DNA of 64,000 bases from Comamonas badia DSM 17552 (GCF_000484635.1 NZ_AXVM01000005.1:248001-312000), one strand, 5' to 3'. Counted from the first letter of the stretch, positions 1-8,195 are shown. Numbers and translations: made by a program. The notes: generated by a model not told the origin, from the letters alone.

Positions 1-962
1 TGCTTGAGGAAAAAGGCCAGCGTGATGCTGTCCTCGAACGCTTGGTTCACCCCCTGGCCCTGGTGCGGCACCATGCAGTGGGCGGCATCGCCCAGCAGCG
101 CGATCGGCCCGCGCGACCAATTGGTGATCGGATCGGTATCGAACAGACCCCACCAGAAGGTTTCCTTGATCTGTGCAAGGAATTGGTGAACCCTAGGGTC
201 CCATTTCTGGCGCGCGAATTCGGCTTGAACTTCCGCGATGTCCGCGGGGCCGGACCAGGGGCCCTTGAGCGGCCGGTCGCTGGGGATGCAGGCGACGTAG
301 TTGTACAGCTTGTGCTGCTGCAAGGGGTAGGTCATCAGGTGCCGGTCGTTGCCCATCCAGGTCTGGCTGATCCGGTTCCAGTCCCTGGGCAGATCGGACG
401 CATCGATCACGCCCCGGTACGCGATGAAGCCGGAGTAGACGAATCTGGTGGGCTGGCCCACCGCCTTGCGCACCACCGAGCGGATACCGTCTGCGCCTAT
501 GACCGCATCGAAGTCTTCCTGCTCGCCGTTTTCGTGGTGAACGCGCACGCCAGCGCCCGCCATCTCGACCGACTTGACCCGCTGGTTGAGCCGGATCGCC
601 TCGGGGTCCACGGCCTGGGCCAGGATGTCGATCATGTCCGGCCTGTATATGCCGATGTTCTGGTAGTGCTTCGCCGAGTCTTCCCAGGCCGCATCCGTGA
701 CGACGTTCCCCATGGCATCCAGGTAGGCACCGTGCCCGTCTGGAATCGCCCCGGCGCGCTGCATCGCTTCCAGCAGCCCCAGTGTGTCGAGCACGCGGGC
801 GCCGTTGGGCGCGATCGTCACCCCCGCGCCCACCTCATCGTGCTTGTGGGATTGCTCGAACACGGTGGCTTGAACCCCCGCGATCTTTTTCAGTGCAATC
901 GCTGCGGCGAGCCCACCCAGCCCTCCGCCAATGATTGCAATCCTCGCTGCCTTGCCTGCCAT
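1..962 (-). CDS. FAD-dependent aromatic monooxygenase (salicylate / 3-hydroxybenzoate 6-hydroxylase type), C-terminus cut by window edge
   Basis: The minus-strand frame is open from ATG at 962 to the window edge (about 320 codons). It starts MAGKAARIAIIGGGLGGLAA, a dinucleotide-binding GxGxxG fold for FAD. Further along are a DG motif (GADGIRS) and a GDAAH motif followed by PHQGQGVNQAFED, the order of class A flavoprotein hydroxylases. Such enzymes use NAD(P)H and O2 to hydroxylate phenolic acids in the cytoplasm. The family is clear but the substrate is not. It is transcribed away from a LysR gene at 1176, which probably controls it. The last part of the protein lies outside the window. Confidence 0.85.
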   Translation of the reverse strand, partial: MAGKAARIAIIGGGLGGLAAAIALKKIAGVQATVFEQSHKHDEVGAGVTIAPNGARVLDTLGLLEAMQRAGAIPDGHGAYLDAMGNVVTDAAWEDSAKHYQNIGIYRPDMIDILAQAVDPEAIRLNQRVKSVEMAGAGVRVHHENGEQEDFDAVIGADGIRSVVRKAVGQPTRFVYSGFIAYRGVIDASDLPRDWNRISQTWMGNDRHLMTYPLQQHKLYNYVACIPSDRPLKGPWSGPADIAEVQAEFARQKWDPRVHQFLAQIKETFWWGLFDTDPITNWSRGPIALLGDAAHCMVPHQGQGVNQAFEDSITLAFFLK

Positions 963-1146
963 TTGATCTCCTTTACGGGTTCACGCGCATGGTCCGCCGT
1001 TCCAGGCCGCTGCTTGCCAGCGGCCCTTGGTGAACATGGCGGCGGTATCTTGGGTGCCGATGGCGGCGTTTTCCTCGCACCGCCAAGCATGCAGCCTGCA
1101 GTCTAGGAAGATGGCGGTGCGCGATCAACCGGGTATGGGCGGACAG

Positions 1147-1159
1147 ACTGTTCAACAGT
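1147..1159. promoter_or_regulatory. Perfect inverted repeat (6-1-6) between divergent monooxygenase and lysR genes
   Basis: ACTGTT-C-AACAGT is a perfect 13-bp palindrome in the 213-bp divergent intergenic region. It lies a few bases upstream of a -10-like GATAAT (1163-1168) that is itself 7 nt before the lysR ATG. A regulator bound here would cover the lysR promoter, which suits LysR autorepression. The site does not show a clear T-N11-A LysR box, so its role is inferred from symmetry and position only. Confidence 0.4.
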
Positions 1160-1175
1160 TCGGATAATCGTTGTG

Positions 1176-2069
1176 ATGAACTGGAATGACTGTGAAATTT
1201 TCTGCCACGTGGTCGAGCATGGCGGCTTTTCTGCCGCCGGCAATTACCTCGGGCAGCCCAAGTCCAGCATCAGCAGTGCCGTGCAGCGCCTGGAGGAGGA
1301 ACTGGACACGCGACTGCTGGAGCGCACCACGCGCAGCGTGCGCGTGACCGAAGCTGGCGACATCCTTTACCAACGCACCGCGCACCTGTTCACCCGCCTG
1401 CGCGAGGCCTGCGACGAGACGCTGACCTCGGGGCGCGTGGTGGCCGGCACGCTGCGCATCGCCGCGCCCTATGAGTTCGGCGCCCACCATGTCGGGCCAG
1501 TGGCCTGCAGGGTGATGGCGGCCTTCCCGGAATTGCAGGTGCATATCGAAGTCGAGCACCGTCCCATCAACCCGCTCACCGAGCCCTACGACATCGTGTT
1601 CGCCATGCTGGAGAGCCCGCTGCCCGCGTCCACGGTCGTCATCCGGCGCATGTTCTCGCTCGAACGCGGCCTGTTCGCCGCGCCGGAACTGGTGCAGACC
1701 CTGGGCCAGCCGCGCTCGCCGGACGACCTGCGGCAGTGGCCGCTGCTGGCCAGCACGGTGGACACCCAGTGGTCGTTTGCCGACCACCATGGCATCGACC
1801 ACCACGTGCCGATCAAGGCGCCGCGCATCGTCAGCAACAACGCCGACTTCCGCGTGCAGGCGGCCGTCGCCGGGATGGGTGTGACGCGCGTCACCGCGAC
1901 CTTCTGCGCGCCGCAACTGGCCGGTGGCACGCTGGTACGCCTGCCCATGCCGGGCTATGCCTGCGAGCCGCTGCGCGTCTATGCGCTGCTGCCGGGCAAA
2001 CGCCTGGTGCCCGAGAAGGTGCGTCACTTCCTCGACGCGCTGGCCGCCTACGCGCGCACGCAGCGCTGA
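1176..2069 (+). CDS. LysR-type transcriptional regulator
   Basis: The 297-residue protein has the N-terminal LysR winged helix-turn-helix (residues about 5-65, with GGFSAAGNYLGQPKSSISSA) and a C-terminal periplasmic-binding-like effector domain (about 90-295). Size and layout are normal for the family. A GTG three bases earlier could also start translation. I chose ATG 1176 because GATAAT lies exactly 7 nt before it, which fits a leaderless transcript, and no Shine-Dalgarno is seen. It is divergent from the FAD monooxygenase at 962 and probably controls that gene in response to its aromatic substrate or product. Confidence 0.9.
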   Translation: MNWNDCEIFCHVVEHGGFSAAGNYLGQPKSSISSAVQRLEEELDTRLLERTTRSVRVTEAGDILYQRTAHLFTRLREACDETLTSGRVVAGTLRIAAPYEFGAHHVGPVACRVMAAFPELQVHIEVEHRPINPLTEPYDIVFAMLESPLPASTVVIRRMFSLERGLFAAPELVQTLGQPRSPDDLRQWPLLASTVDTQWSFADHHGIDHHVPIKAPRIVSNNADFRVQAAVAGMGVTRVTATFCAPQLAGGTLVRLPMPGYACEPLRVYALLPGKRLVPEKVRHFLDALAAYARTQR

Positions 2070-2374
2070 AGCGGCGGCGATTGTCCAATTTCACGGACAT
2101 TTTGTTCGCGCGATCCGGATGCCTTGCGCAGCGCAACCCTGCCTAGAATGCACCGGTGCGGCAACCGGGGGCGCGCCCGGAATCTTTCGCGAGGGCGGGT
2201 TGCCGGCCGCGCCTGCCGAACGGGCGCTGGGCCTTTGAGCGGCCTTTGGCGGCAACAACCGGCCGCCCGGCAACAGGCGCGCTGCCACGTTTGCGCAATC
2301 CGGCTTGTGGCGCGGCGGGGGTTCGCCGATACTGCAGCCTTGGAATCCGCAGGGCGTTCGGCCGGAAAATACAT

Positions 2375-2392
2375 GAATTTTCCTATAAATTC
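2375..2392. promoter_or_regulatory. Inverted repeat GAATTT-N6-AAATTC in AT-rich promoter region
   Basis: The arms at 2375-2380 and 2387-2392 are perfect complements across a 6-bp spacer containing TCCTAT. The site sits in the only AT-rich part of the region upstream of the transporter operon. It is a candidate operator, and the binding protein is unknown. Confidence 0.35.
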
Positions 2393-2475
2393 GGGCTTGA
2401 ATCATCGGGTATTTACTGATATTCAATAACTATTTGATCGGCTATAAACGCGGGTTTCGTATTCCCCGGACAGAG

Positions 2476-2491
2476 GCGGCCGTGCGGCCGC
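2476..2491 (+). other. GC hairpin followed by TTTT in the 5' leader of the transporter operon
   Basis: GCGGCC-GTGC-GGCCGC forms a perfect 6-bp stem with a 4-nt loop, followed by G and four T. It ends about 34 nt before the ATG at 2526. It could be a weak terminator or attenuator, or a block to 5' decay. Confidence 0.35.
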
Positions 2492-2525
2492 GTTTTCATC
2501 AAGTTGCAAAGGCGGTGTGGCATCC

Positions 2526-3554
2526 ATGGATTTACAGATTGCTTTGATGCTCGGGCAGGACGGGATGGTCAATGGCGCCATCTACGCCCTGATGGCGCTG
2601 GCGCTCGTGCTGGTGTTCTCGGTTACACGCGTCATCCTCATTCCGCAAGGGGAGTTCGTCACCTACGCGGCGCTGTCGATGGCGGCCATTCAGGCGGGCA
2701 AGCTTCCATCCATCGTCTGGCTGCTGATCACGCTGGCGGTGCTGGTGCTCATCGTGGAGACCTGGCGCCACAGCCGCGGCGTGCGGGTGGATTGGAAATC
2801 CACCGTGGTCTGGGCCGTGGTGGTGCCGGCGATGGCGGCGGCGCTGGTGTTTGGCCTCAAGCCCCAGAGCGGCTGGCTGCAGGCGTTGGTGGTTTTTGCA
2901 CTGATCACGCCGATGGGGCCGCTGGTGTACCGGCTGGTGTTTCGCCCGTTGGCGCATGCTTCGGTGCTGTTCCTGCTCATCGTCGCGGTGGCGCTGCATC
3001 TGGTGATGGTCGGTCTGGGGCTGTATTACTTCGGTGCCGAAGGCTCGCGCACCAATGCCATCTGGGATGCCTCCTGGGATCTGGGCGGAGTGCCGGTGAG
3101 CGGCCAGTCGCTGGTGGTGGTGTTCACGGCCATCGTGCTCCTGATCGCGATGTTCTGGTTTTTCGGCCGTTCGATCATCGGCAAGGCGCTGCGCGCCACC
3201 GCCATCAACCGGGTGGGCGCGCGCCTGATGGGCATACCGACCGATCTCTCGGGTGATGTCTGCTTTGCGCTGGCGGCGCTGATCGGGGCCGCCTCGGGCA
3301 TCCTGATCGCGCCGGTCACCACGATCTACTACGACACCGGCTTCCTGATCGGTCTCAAGGGCTTCGTGGCGGCCATCATCGGCGGGCTCACGGGCTATCC
3401 GGGCGCCGTTGCCGGCGCCGTGCTGGTGGGGCAGCTCGAATCCTTCTCCTCGTTCTGGGCCAGCGCCTACAAGGAGGTGATCGTCTTCACGCTCATCATC
3501 CCGGTGCTCTGGTGGCGTTCGCTCAATACCCGCCACGTGGAGGACGAGGAATGA
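2526..3554 (+). CDS. LivH-type branched-chain amino acid/aromatic ABC transporter permease
   Basis: The 342-residue protein is highly hydrophobic with about eight membrane segments and the LivH-family start MVNGAIYALMALALVLVFSVTRV. It would be one of two permease subunits of a HAAT-type importer in the inner membrane. ATG 2526 was preferred over an in-frame GTG at 2517 because the family N-terminus begins near it. The next gene overlaps by ATGA, so the two are translationally coupled. Because the operon ends just before hpaR, the solute may be a phenylacetate derivative, but that is inferred from location. Confidence 0.88.
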   Translation: MDLQIALMLGQDGMVNGAIYALMALALVLVFSVTRVILIPQGEFVTYAALSMAAIQAGKLPSIVWLLITLAVLVLIVETWRHSRGVRVDWKSTVVWAVVVPAMAAALVFGLKPQSGWLQALVVFALITPMGPLVYRLVFRPLAHASVLFLLIVAVALHLVMVGLGLYYFGAEGSRTNAIWDASWDLGGVPVSGQSLVVVFTAIVLLIAMFWFFGRSIIGKALRATAINRVGARLMGIPTDLSGDVCFALAALIGAASGILIAPVTTIYYDTGFLIGLKGFVAAIIGGLTGYPGAVAGAVLVGQLESFSSFWASAYKEVIVFTLIIPVLWWRSLNTRHVEDEE

Positions 3555-5380
3555 CCAACCGTCAATGGACCTGGCTGGCGATTGCATTGCTGGTCATCGC
3601 CTGGCCGCTGCTGTCGCCGTTCAACGTCACGCTGCTCAACTACATCGGCCTGTACGCCATGGTGGCCGTGGGCCTGGTGATGCTCACCGGCGTGGGCGGC
3701 ATCACCTCCTTCGGCCAGGCGGCCTTCGTCGGCCTGGGAGCCTATGCCACGGCATGGATCTGCACCTCGCCGGTGGCGGCGCAGGCGCTGTCCTGGGTGC
3801 ATCCCGACGTGCTGCCGTGGCTGGGGCTGGTGCTGGGGCTGATCGTCACGGGCGTGATCGCCTGGGTGCTGGGCGCGGTGACGCTGCCGCTCTCGGGCCA
3901 CTTTCTGGCATTGGGCACGATCGCCTGGGGCCTGAGCCTGTATTACATCTTCGGCAACCTGGAAGGTCTGGGCGGCTTCACCGGCATATCCGGCATCCAG
4001 GCACTGTCGATAGCCGGCTACGAGCTGACCTCGCCGCGGCTGTTCGGCATCATCATCTGGGTGGTGCTGCTGCTGGGCATTTGGGCGATGAACAATCTGC
4101 TCGATTCGCGCGAGGGCAGGGCGATCCGCGCGCTCAAGAGCGGTCGTGTGATGGCCGAATCCATGGGCGTCGATACCTCGCGCCAGCGCATGAAGCTGTT
4201 CCTGCTGGCGGCGCTGCTGGCCGCCATTTCGGGCTGGCTCTACGCGCACCTGCAGCGCTTCGTGAACCCCACGCCCTTCAGCCTGAACATCAGCATCGAA
4301 TACCTGTTCATGGCCGTGGTCGGCGGCTCTGGCCACCTCTGGGGCGCGGTGCTGGGCGCCACGCTGATCACGCTGCTCAAGGAGCAGTTGCAGGATTTGC
4401 TGCCCCAGTTGCTGGGCAGCAGCGGCAATTTCGAAGTGATCGTCTTCGGCATCCTGATGCTGCTGATCCTGCAGCGTGCGGCGGACGGCATCTGGCCACT
4501 CATCACCGCGCGTACCAGAGGCTGGGTCAAGCCTGCCGCCGCGGCGGCGGCAAGTGCCCACGTCACGCAGGCCGTGCTGGCGCGGCGCAAGCTGCCACCG
4601 GTCGGGCAGGTGGTGCTGAACGCCACGCAGGTGACCAAGCGCTTCGCCGGTCTGGTGGCCAACGATGCGGTGGACCTGGACGTGAAGGCGGGCGAGGTGC
4701 ATGCGCTGATCGGCCCCAACGGCGCCGGCAAGAGCACCTTCTTCAACATGATCTCGGGCGTGGACGACCCCACCTCGGGCAGCGTGACGCTGATGGGCCA
4801 GTCCATGGCGGGCAAGCCGTCGCGCGCCTTCGCGGCACTGGGCATGGGCCGCACCTTCCAGCACGTGCGCCTGCTGGGCCAGCGCAGCGTGCTGGAAAAC
4901 GTCGCCCTGGGCGCGCACCTGCGCGGCAGGAAGGGCTGGGTCGCCGCCATGCTGCGCCGCGACCGCCATGAAGAAGCGGCGCTGCTGGCCGAGGCGCGCA
5001 AGCAGATCGAGCGCTGCGGCCTGATGAGCTACATCGACACCCCCGCGGCCTCGCTGCCGCTGGGCCAGCAGCGCGTGGTCGAGATCGCCCGCGCGCTGGC
5101 GGCGCAGCCCACCATCCTGCTGCTCGATGAACCGGCCGCGGGCCTGCGCCACCTGGAGAAGCAGGCGCTGGCCGATTTGCTCATCCAGTTGCGCGGCGAA
5201 GGCATGGCCCTGCTGGTGGTGGAGCACGACATGGAATTCGTGATGAACCTGGCCGACCGCATCACGGTGCTGGAATTCGGCAAGGTGATCGCGCTGGGCA
5301 ACCCGGCCGAGGTGCAGGCCAACCCGCGCGTGATGGAAGCCTATCTGGGCGTGGAAGATACCGAAGGAGCCCCGGCATGA
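3551..5380 (+). CDS. LivM-LivG fusion: ABC permease fused to ATP-binding protein
   Basis: This 609-residue protein joins two subunits that are usually separate. Residues about 1-330 are a LivM permease with many membrane helices and the signature LTGVGGITSFGQAAF. Residues about 355-605 are a LivG ATPase with Walker A GPNGAGKST (~387), signature LPLGQQR (~502) and Walker B ILLLDEPAAG (~521). An Ala-rich linker joins them. Such LivM-LivG fusions occur in Proteobacteria. ATG 3551 overlaps the previous stop. The fused ATPase would work with the LivF protein encoded next. Confidence 0.9.
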   Translation: MTNRQWTWLAIALLVIAWPLLSPFNVTLLNYIGLYAMVAVGLVMLTGVGGITSFGQAAFVGLGAYATAWICTSPVAAQALSWVHPDVLPWLGLVLGLIVTGVIAWVLGAVTLPLSGHFLALGTIAWGLSLYYIFGNLEGLGGFTGISGIQALSIAGYELTSPRLFGIIIWVVLLLGIWAMNNLLDSREGRAIRALKSGRVMAESMGVDTSRQRMKLFLLAALLAAISGWLYAHLQRFVNPTPFSLNISIEYLFMAVVGGSGHLWGAVLGATLITLLKEQLQDLLPQLLGSSGNFEVIVFGILMLLILQRAADGIWPLITARTRGWVKPAAAAAASAHVTQAVLARRKLPPVGQVVLNATQVTKRFAGLVANDAVDLDVKAGEVHALIGPNGAGKSTFFNMISGVDDPTSGSVTLMGQSMAGKPSRAFAALGMGRTFQHVRLLGQRSVLENVALGAHLRGRKGWVAAMLRRDRHEEAALLAEARKQIERCGLMSYIDTPAASLPLGQQRVVEIARALAAQPTILLLDEPAAGLRHLEKQALADLLIQLRGEGMALLVVEHDMEFVMNLADRITVLEFGKVIALGNPAEVQANPRVMEAYLGVEDTEGAPA

Positions 5381-6114
5381 GTACCACCGCGCTGCTGCAA
5401 TTGAAGGGTTTTTCCGTCTCCTATGGCCCGGTGGAGGCGGTGCACCAGATCGATCTGACCGTGAACGAGGGCGAGATCGTCACCGTCATCGGCCCCAACG
5501 GCGCGGGCAAGTCCACGCTGCTCAATGCGGCCATGGGGCTGCTGGGCTCGCGCGGCGAGCTGCAGTTCGAGGGCAAGAGGGTTGATCGCCCGTCGGTCGA
5601 GGCCATGGTCGCGCATGGCGTGGGCTTGGTGCCCGAGAAGCGCGAGCTGTTCGGCGAGATGTCGGTCGAGGACAACCTGCTGCTGGGCGGCTTTGCGCGC
5701 TGGCGCCGCGGCCAGCGCGATCAGGCGGAGCGCATGGAAGAGGTGTTCGCGCTGTTCCCGCGCCTGAAGGAGCGCCGCGCGCAGCTGGCGGCCACGCTCT
5801 CGGGCGGCGAGCGCCAGATGCTGGCGATCGGCCGCGCGCTGATGGCGCGCCCGCGCCTGCTGATGCTCGACGAGCCCTCGCTGGGCCTGGCGCCGCTCAT
5901 CGTGCGCGAGGTGCTGCAGATCGTCGCCTCGCTGCGCGGCATGGGGGTTTCGGTGCTGCTGGTGGAGCAGAACGCGCGCGGCGCGCTGCAGGTGGCTGAC
6001 CGCGGCTACGTGCTGGAGATGGGCGCGGTCGCGCTCAGCGGCGAGGCGAGCATGCTGATGAGCGACAAGCGCGTGATCGAGACCTACCTCGGCGCGGGCA
6101 AGAAGGCGGCCTGA
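5377..6114 (+). CDS. LivF-type ABC transporter ATP-binding protein
   Basis: The 245-residue cytoplasmic ATPase has Walker A GPNGAGKST (~33-41), signature LSGGERQ, Walker B LLMLDEPSLGL and the H-loop region typical of LivF. Its ATG overlaps the stop of the fusion gene (ATGA at 5377). It completes the membrane and ATPase parts of an importer. No periplasmic binding protein gene belongs to this operon, so the system must borrow one from elsewhere, possibly the orphan at 49958. Confidence 0.92.
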   Translation: MSTTALLQLKGFSVSYGPVEAVHQIDLTVNEGEIVTVIGPNGAGKSTLLNAAMGLLGSRGELQFEGKRVDRPSVEAMVAHGVGLVPEKRELFGEMSVEDNLLLGGFARWRRGQRDQAERMEEVFALFPRLKERRAQLAATLSGGERQMLAIGRALMARPRLLMLDEPSLGLAPLIVREVLQIVASLRGMGVSVLLVEQNARGALQVADRGYVLEMGAVALSGEASMLMSDKRVIETYLGAGKKAA

Positions 6115-6141
6115 GGCAGTACCTGCCCGGGCTTTCGCCTT

Positions 6142-6173
6142 CAGGGCAGGCGCACGCTGCCCCTGTTTTTTTT
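6142..6173 (+). terminator. Rho-independent terminator after the livHMF-type operon
   Basis: CAGGGCAG (6142-6149) pairs with CTGCCCCTG (6157-6165) with one bulge, followed by eight T (6166-6173). It lies 28 nt after the livF-type stop and upstream of the hpaR promoter, so it separates the two operons. A competing perfect stem CCTGCCC (6122-6128) / GGGCAGG (6144-6150) shares the same left arm. Confidence 0.75.
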
Positions 6174-6192
6174 CGACGGATGCTTCAGCCTC

Positions 6193-6226
6193 TTGCTTTT
6201 CGGTCAGATATTTAATATATTAAATA
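6193..6226 (+). promoter_or_regulatory. hpaR promoter and 18-bp palindromic operator
   Basis: TTGCTT (6193-6198) and TATATT (6216-6221) are separated by 17 bp and form a plausible sigma-70 promoter. The perfect 18-bp palindrome TATTTAATATATTAAATA (6209-6226) covers the -10 box. The expected transcription start, 7 bases after the -10, is the A of the hpaR ATG (6228), and no Shine-Dalgarno is present. This suggests autorepression by HpaR, a MarR protein, and a leaderless mRNA. The promoter and symmetry are seen; the binding is inferred. Confidence 0.65.
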
Positions 6227-6227
6227 A

Positions 6228-6698
6228 ATGCTCCAGAAAACCCGTCTGCGCTACCGCAACCTGCCGCTGTTGCTGCTGCAGGCGCGCGAGGCGCTGATGC
6301 AGCATTGGCGCCCCGCCTTGCGTGAGCATGGCCTGTCGGACCAGCAGTGGCGCGTGCTGCGCGTGCTGCGCGAGCAGTCCGATGGCCTGGAGACCGGGCG
6401 CCTGGCGGAGCAGGCCTTCATCCTCGGCCCCAGCCTCACCGGCATTCTTGCGCGCATGCAGCGCGATGGCCTGGTGACGCGCGAGCGCAGCGGCGAGGAC
6501 GCGCGCCGCAGCGTGGTGCGGGCAACGGTGCAGGGGCGGGCGCTGGCCGAGGCGCTGACGGGCTCGATTGCCGCGCAATACGAAGACCTGGCCCAGCATC
6601 TGGGCCCCGAGCCGCTGGAGCAGCTCTACGGCCTGCTGGATGGGCTGCTGGCGTTGCCTGCGCATGCGGTGGCGCTCGAAGAATCGATGGAGGAATGA
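6228..6698 (+). CDS. hpaR: HpaR, MarR-family regulator of homoprotocatechuate degradation
   Basis: The 156-residue winged-helix protein begins with the HpaR-like RYRNLPLLLLQAREALMQHWRP, then DQQWRVLRVLRE and the recognition region LGPSLTGILARMQRDGLVTRER. Length and position at the head of the hpa genes match HpaR, which represses the meta-cleavage operon until the aromatic acid is present. It lies 3 bp from hpaG1 and is likely cotranscribed with it. An 18-bp palindrome covers its own -10 box, so it probably also represses itself. Confidence 0.9.
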   Translation: MLQKTRLRYRNLPLLLLQAREALMQHWRPALREHGLSDQQWRVLRVLREQSDGLETGRLAEQAFILGPSLTGILARMQRDGLVTRERSGEDARRSVVRATVQGRALAEALTGSIAAQYEDLAQHLGPEPLEQLYGLLDGLLALPAHAVALEESMEE

Positions 6699-6701
6699 AC
6701 C

Positions 6702-7400
6702 ATGACGGACCACCTGCCGTGGCAGCCGCGAGGCACCGTGTACGGCACGCTGCTGAACTTCTGGCGAGAGCAGGCGCTGTGGGCGCCCAAGATGACCGAG
6801 GTGCCCTACAAGGCGGCGCCCAAGGCGCCGGTGCTGTACGTGAAGACCGCCAATACCTTTGCCTGCGATGGCGCCGCCGTGCCCGTGGCGGGCGAAGTCT
6901 GGGCCAGCGCCTCGCTGGGTCTGGTGGTGGACGGTTTTGAATCAAATCTGGCATTTACGCATGCTGGGCAAGCGCAAGCAGCTATCAAATCCATTGATTC
7001 GCCGCCCATCGCCGGCTGCGTGCTGCTCGGCGATCTGAGCCTGCCGCATGCCAGTTACTACCGCCCGGCGATCCGCTTTCGCAACCGCGATGGCTTTTTG
7101 CCCTGTGCCCCGGCGGTCACGCCGTTGCGGCAGGTCGATCTGGCATCGCTCACGATCGATACCCGCGTCAACGGCGTGCTGGTGCAGCGGCAAAGCCTTT
7201 CCACGCTGGTGCGCGATGCCGCCACGCTGCTGGCCGATGTGTCCGAATTCATGACGCTGCAGCCCGGCGACGTGCTGATGCTGGGCAATGATTGCCTGGA
7301 GGGCGGCACGCGCCCGCTGGCCAGGGCGGGCGATCGCATCGAGATCAGCGCACCCGGTCTCGCGCCGCTGACCCACACCCTGGTGCAGGAGGCCGCATGA
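6702..7400 (+). CDS. hpaG1: HpaG1, N-terminal-type subunit of 4-hydroxyphenylacetate isomerase/decarboxylase
   Basis: The 232-residue protein belongs to the fumarylacetoacetate hydrolase fold and matches the N-terminal half of HpaG/HpcE, which decarboxylates 5-oxopent-3-ene-1,2,5-tricarboxylate and isomerises the product. In E. coli both halves are one protein; here the C-terminal half is the next gene. GAGGA precedes the ATG at good distance. Residues about 80-100 (ESNLAFTHAGQAQAAIKSID) are encoded by an insertion resembling the dispersed repeat of this window, so this loop is probably not ancestral. Confidence 0.88.
   Translation: MTDHLPWQPRGTVYGTLLNFWREQALWAPKMTEVPYKAAPKAPVLYVKTANTFACDGAAVPVAGEVWASASLGLVVDGFESNLAFTHAGQAQAAIKSIDSPPIAGCVLLGDLSLPHASYYRPAIRFRNRDGFLPCAPAVTPLRQVDLASLTIDTRVNGVLVQRQSLSTLVRDAATLLADVSEFMTLQPGDVLMLGNDCLEGGTRPLARAGDRIEISAPGLAPLTHTLVQEAA
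6939..7000 (-). repeat. Dispersed Comamonadaceae-type repeat, copy inside the hpaG1 coding sequence
   Basis: On the minus strand this reads TTTGATAGCTGCTTGCGC, followed by a TTGCCC segment. That matches the intergenic copy at 61993 (TTTGATAGCTGCCAGCGC followed by TTGCC) in the same order. The 62-bp segment ends in perfect 7-bp inverted repeats GAATCAA (6939-6945) and TTGATTC (6994-7000). Local AT content is higher than in the flanking codons. The reading frame is kept open. Confidence 0.7.
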
Positions 7401-8176
7401 AGCACGCACGCATTGCCTGGGCAGGCGCTATGCACCACGCCATCGAGCGTGAGGGGCAACTGGAGCTGCAAACGTCGGCTTTTCGGGGGCGCCGTCTGTC
7501 GTTCGACGAAGTCACCTGGCTGCCGCCGCTGGCGCCCACGCCGCGCGCACGTACCGTGCTGGCGCTGGGCTTGAACTACGCCGACCACGCACGTGAACTG
7601 GCTTTCAAGCCGCCCGAGGAGCCGCTGGCCTTTGCCAAGGGGGCCGCTTCGCTGATCGGCCACCGCACCCATACGGTGCGCCCCGATGGCGTGCAGAACA
7701 TGCACTACGAATGCGAGCTGGCCGTCGTCATCGGCCGCGAAGCAAAGCAGGTGAAAAAGCAGGACGCCTACGGCTTCGTGCGCGGCTACACCGTGGCCAA
7801 TGATTTTGCGGTCCGCGACTACCTGGAGAACTGGTATCGCCCCAATCTGCGCGTGAAGAACCGCGATACCTGCACGCCGATCGGCCCCTGGCTGGTGGAC
7901 GCGGCGGATGTGCCCAACCCGATGGCGCTGGCGTTGCAGACCACCGTCGATGGCGCCGTCACCCAGCAGGGCAGCACCGCCGACATGGTGTTTGACGTGC
8001 CCACGCTGATCGAATATTTCACCAGCTTCATGACGCTCTACCCGGGCGATTTGATCCTGACCGGCACGCCCGATGGCGTGGTCGATTGCCCGGTGGGCAG
8101 CCGCATCGTCTGCAGCATCGAAGGCCTGGGCAGCCTGGAAACCACCATGGTGGCGCAAAGCCACGCAAACCCTTGA
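7397..8176 (+). CDS. hpaG2: HpaG2, C-terminal-type subunit of 4-hydroxyphenylacetate isomerase/decarboxylase
   Basis: The 259-residue protein is a fumarylacetoacetate hydrolase-fold enzyme with the core ALGLNYADHARE, then YECELAVVIGREA and YTVANDFAVRDY, which hold the acidic metal ligands, and a C-terminal LILTGTPDGV. It matches the C-terminal half of HpaG (HpcE). The ATG overlaps the hpaG1 stop (ATGA), so the two halves are made together and probably assemble as one enzyme for the decarboxylation and isomerisation steps. Confidence 0.92.
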   Translation: MKHARIAWAGAMHHAIEREGQLELQTSAFRGRRLSFDEVTWLPPLAPTPRARTVLALGLNYADHARELAFKPPEEPLAFAKGAASLIGHRTHTVRPDGVQNMHYECELAVVIGREAKQVKKQDAYGFVRGYTVANDFAVRDYLENWYRPNLRVKNRDTCTPIGPWLVDAADVPNPMALALQTTVDGAVTQQGSTADMVFDVPTLIEYFTSFMTLYPGDLILTGTPDGVVDCPVGSRIVCSIEGLGSLETTMVAQSHANP

Positions 8177-8195
8177 TATCCGCGCGAGGACAGCT

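Larger units (their letters stand above)
2070..2525. other. 456-bp non-coding region upstream of the first ABC transporter operon
   Basis: I see no convincing gene here. Short open frames (for example 2156-2419) have compositionally biased translations without any motif. The region holds a perfect TTGCGC-A-GCGCAA palindrome (2124-2136) followed by TAGAAT (2144-2149), an AT-rich stretch with GAATTT-N6-AAATTC (2375-2392) and TATAAA (2443-2448), and a GC-rich hairpin at 2476-2491. It is probably a regulatory leader for the livH-type operon at 2526. Confidence 0.45.

Noticed and set aside
2156-2419. Small plus-strand open frame in the 456-bp gap before the transporter operon
   Set aside because: The translation is Arg/Pro/Ala-rich with no motif, no ribosome site and several equally long overlapping frames.
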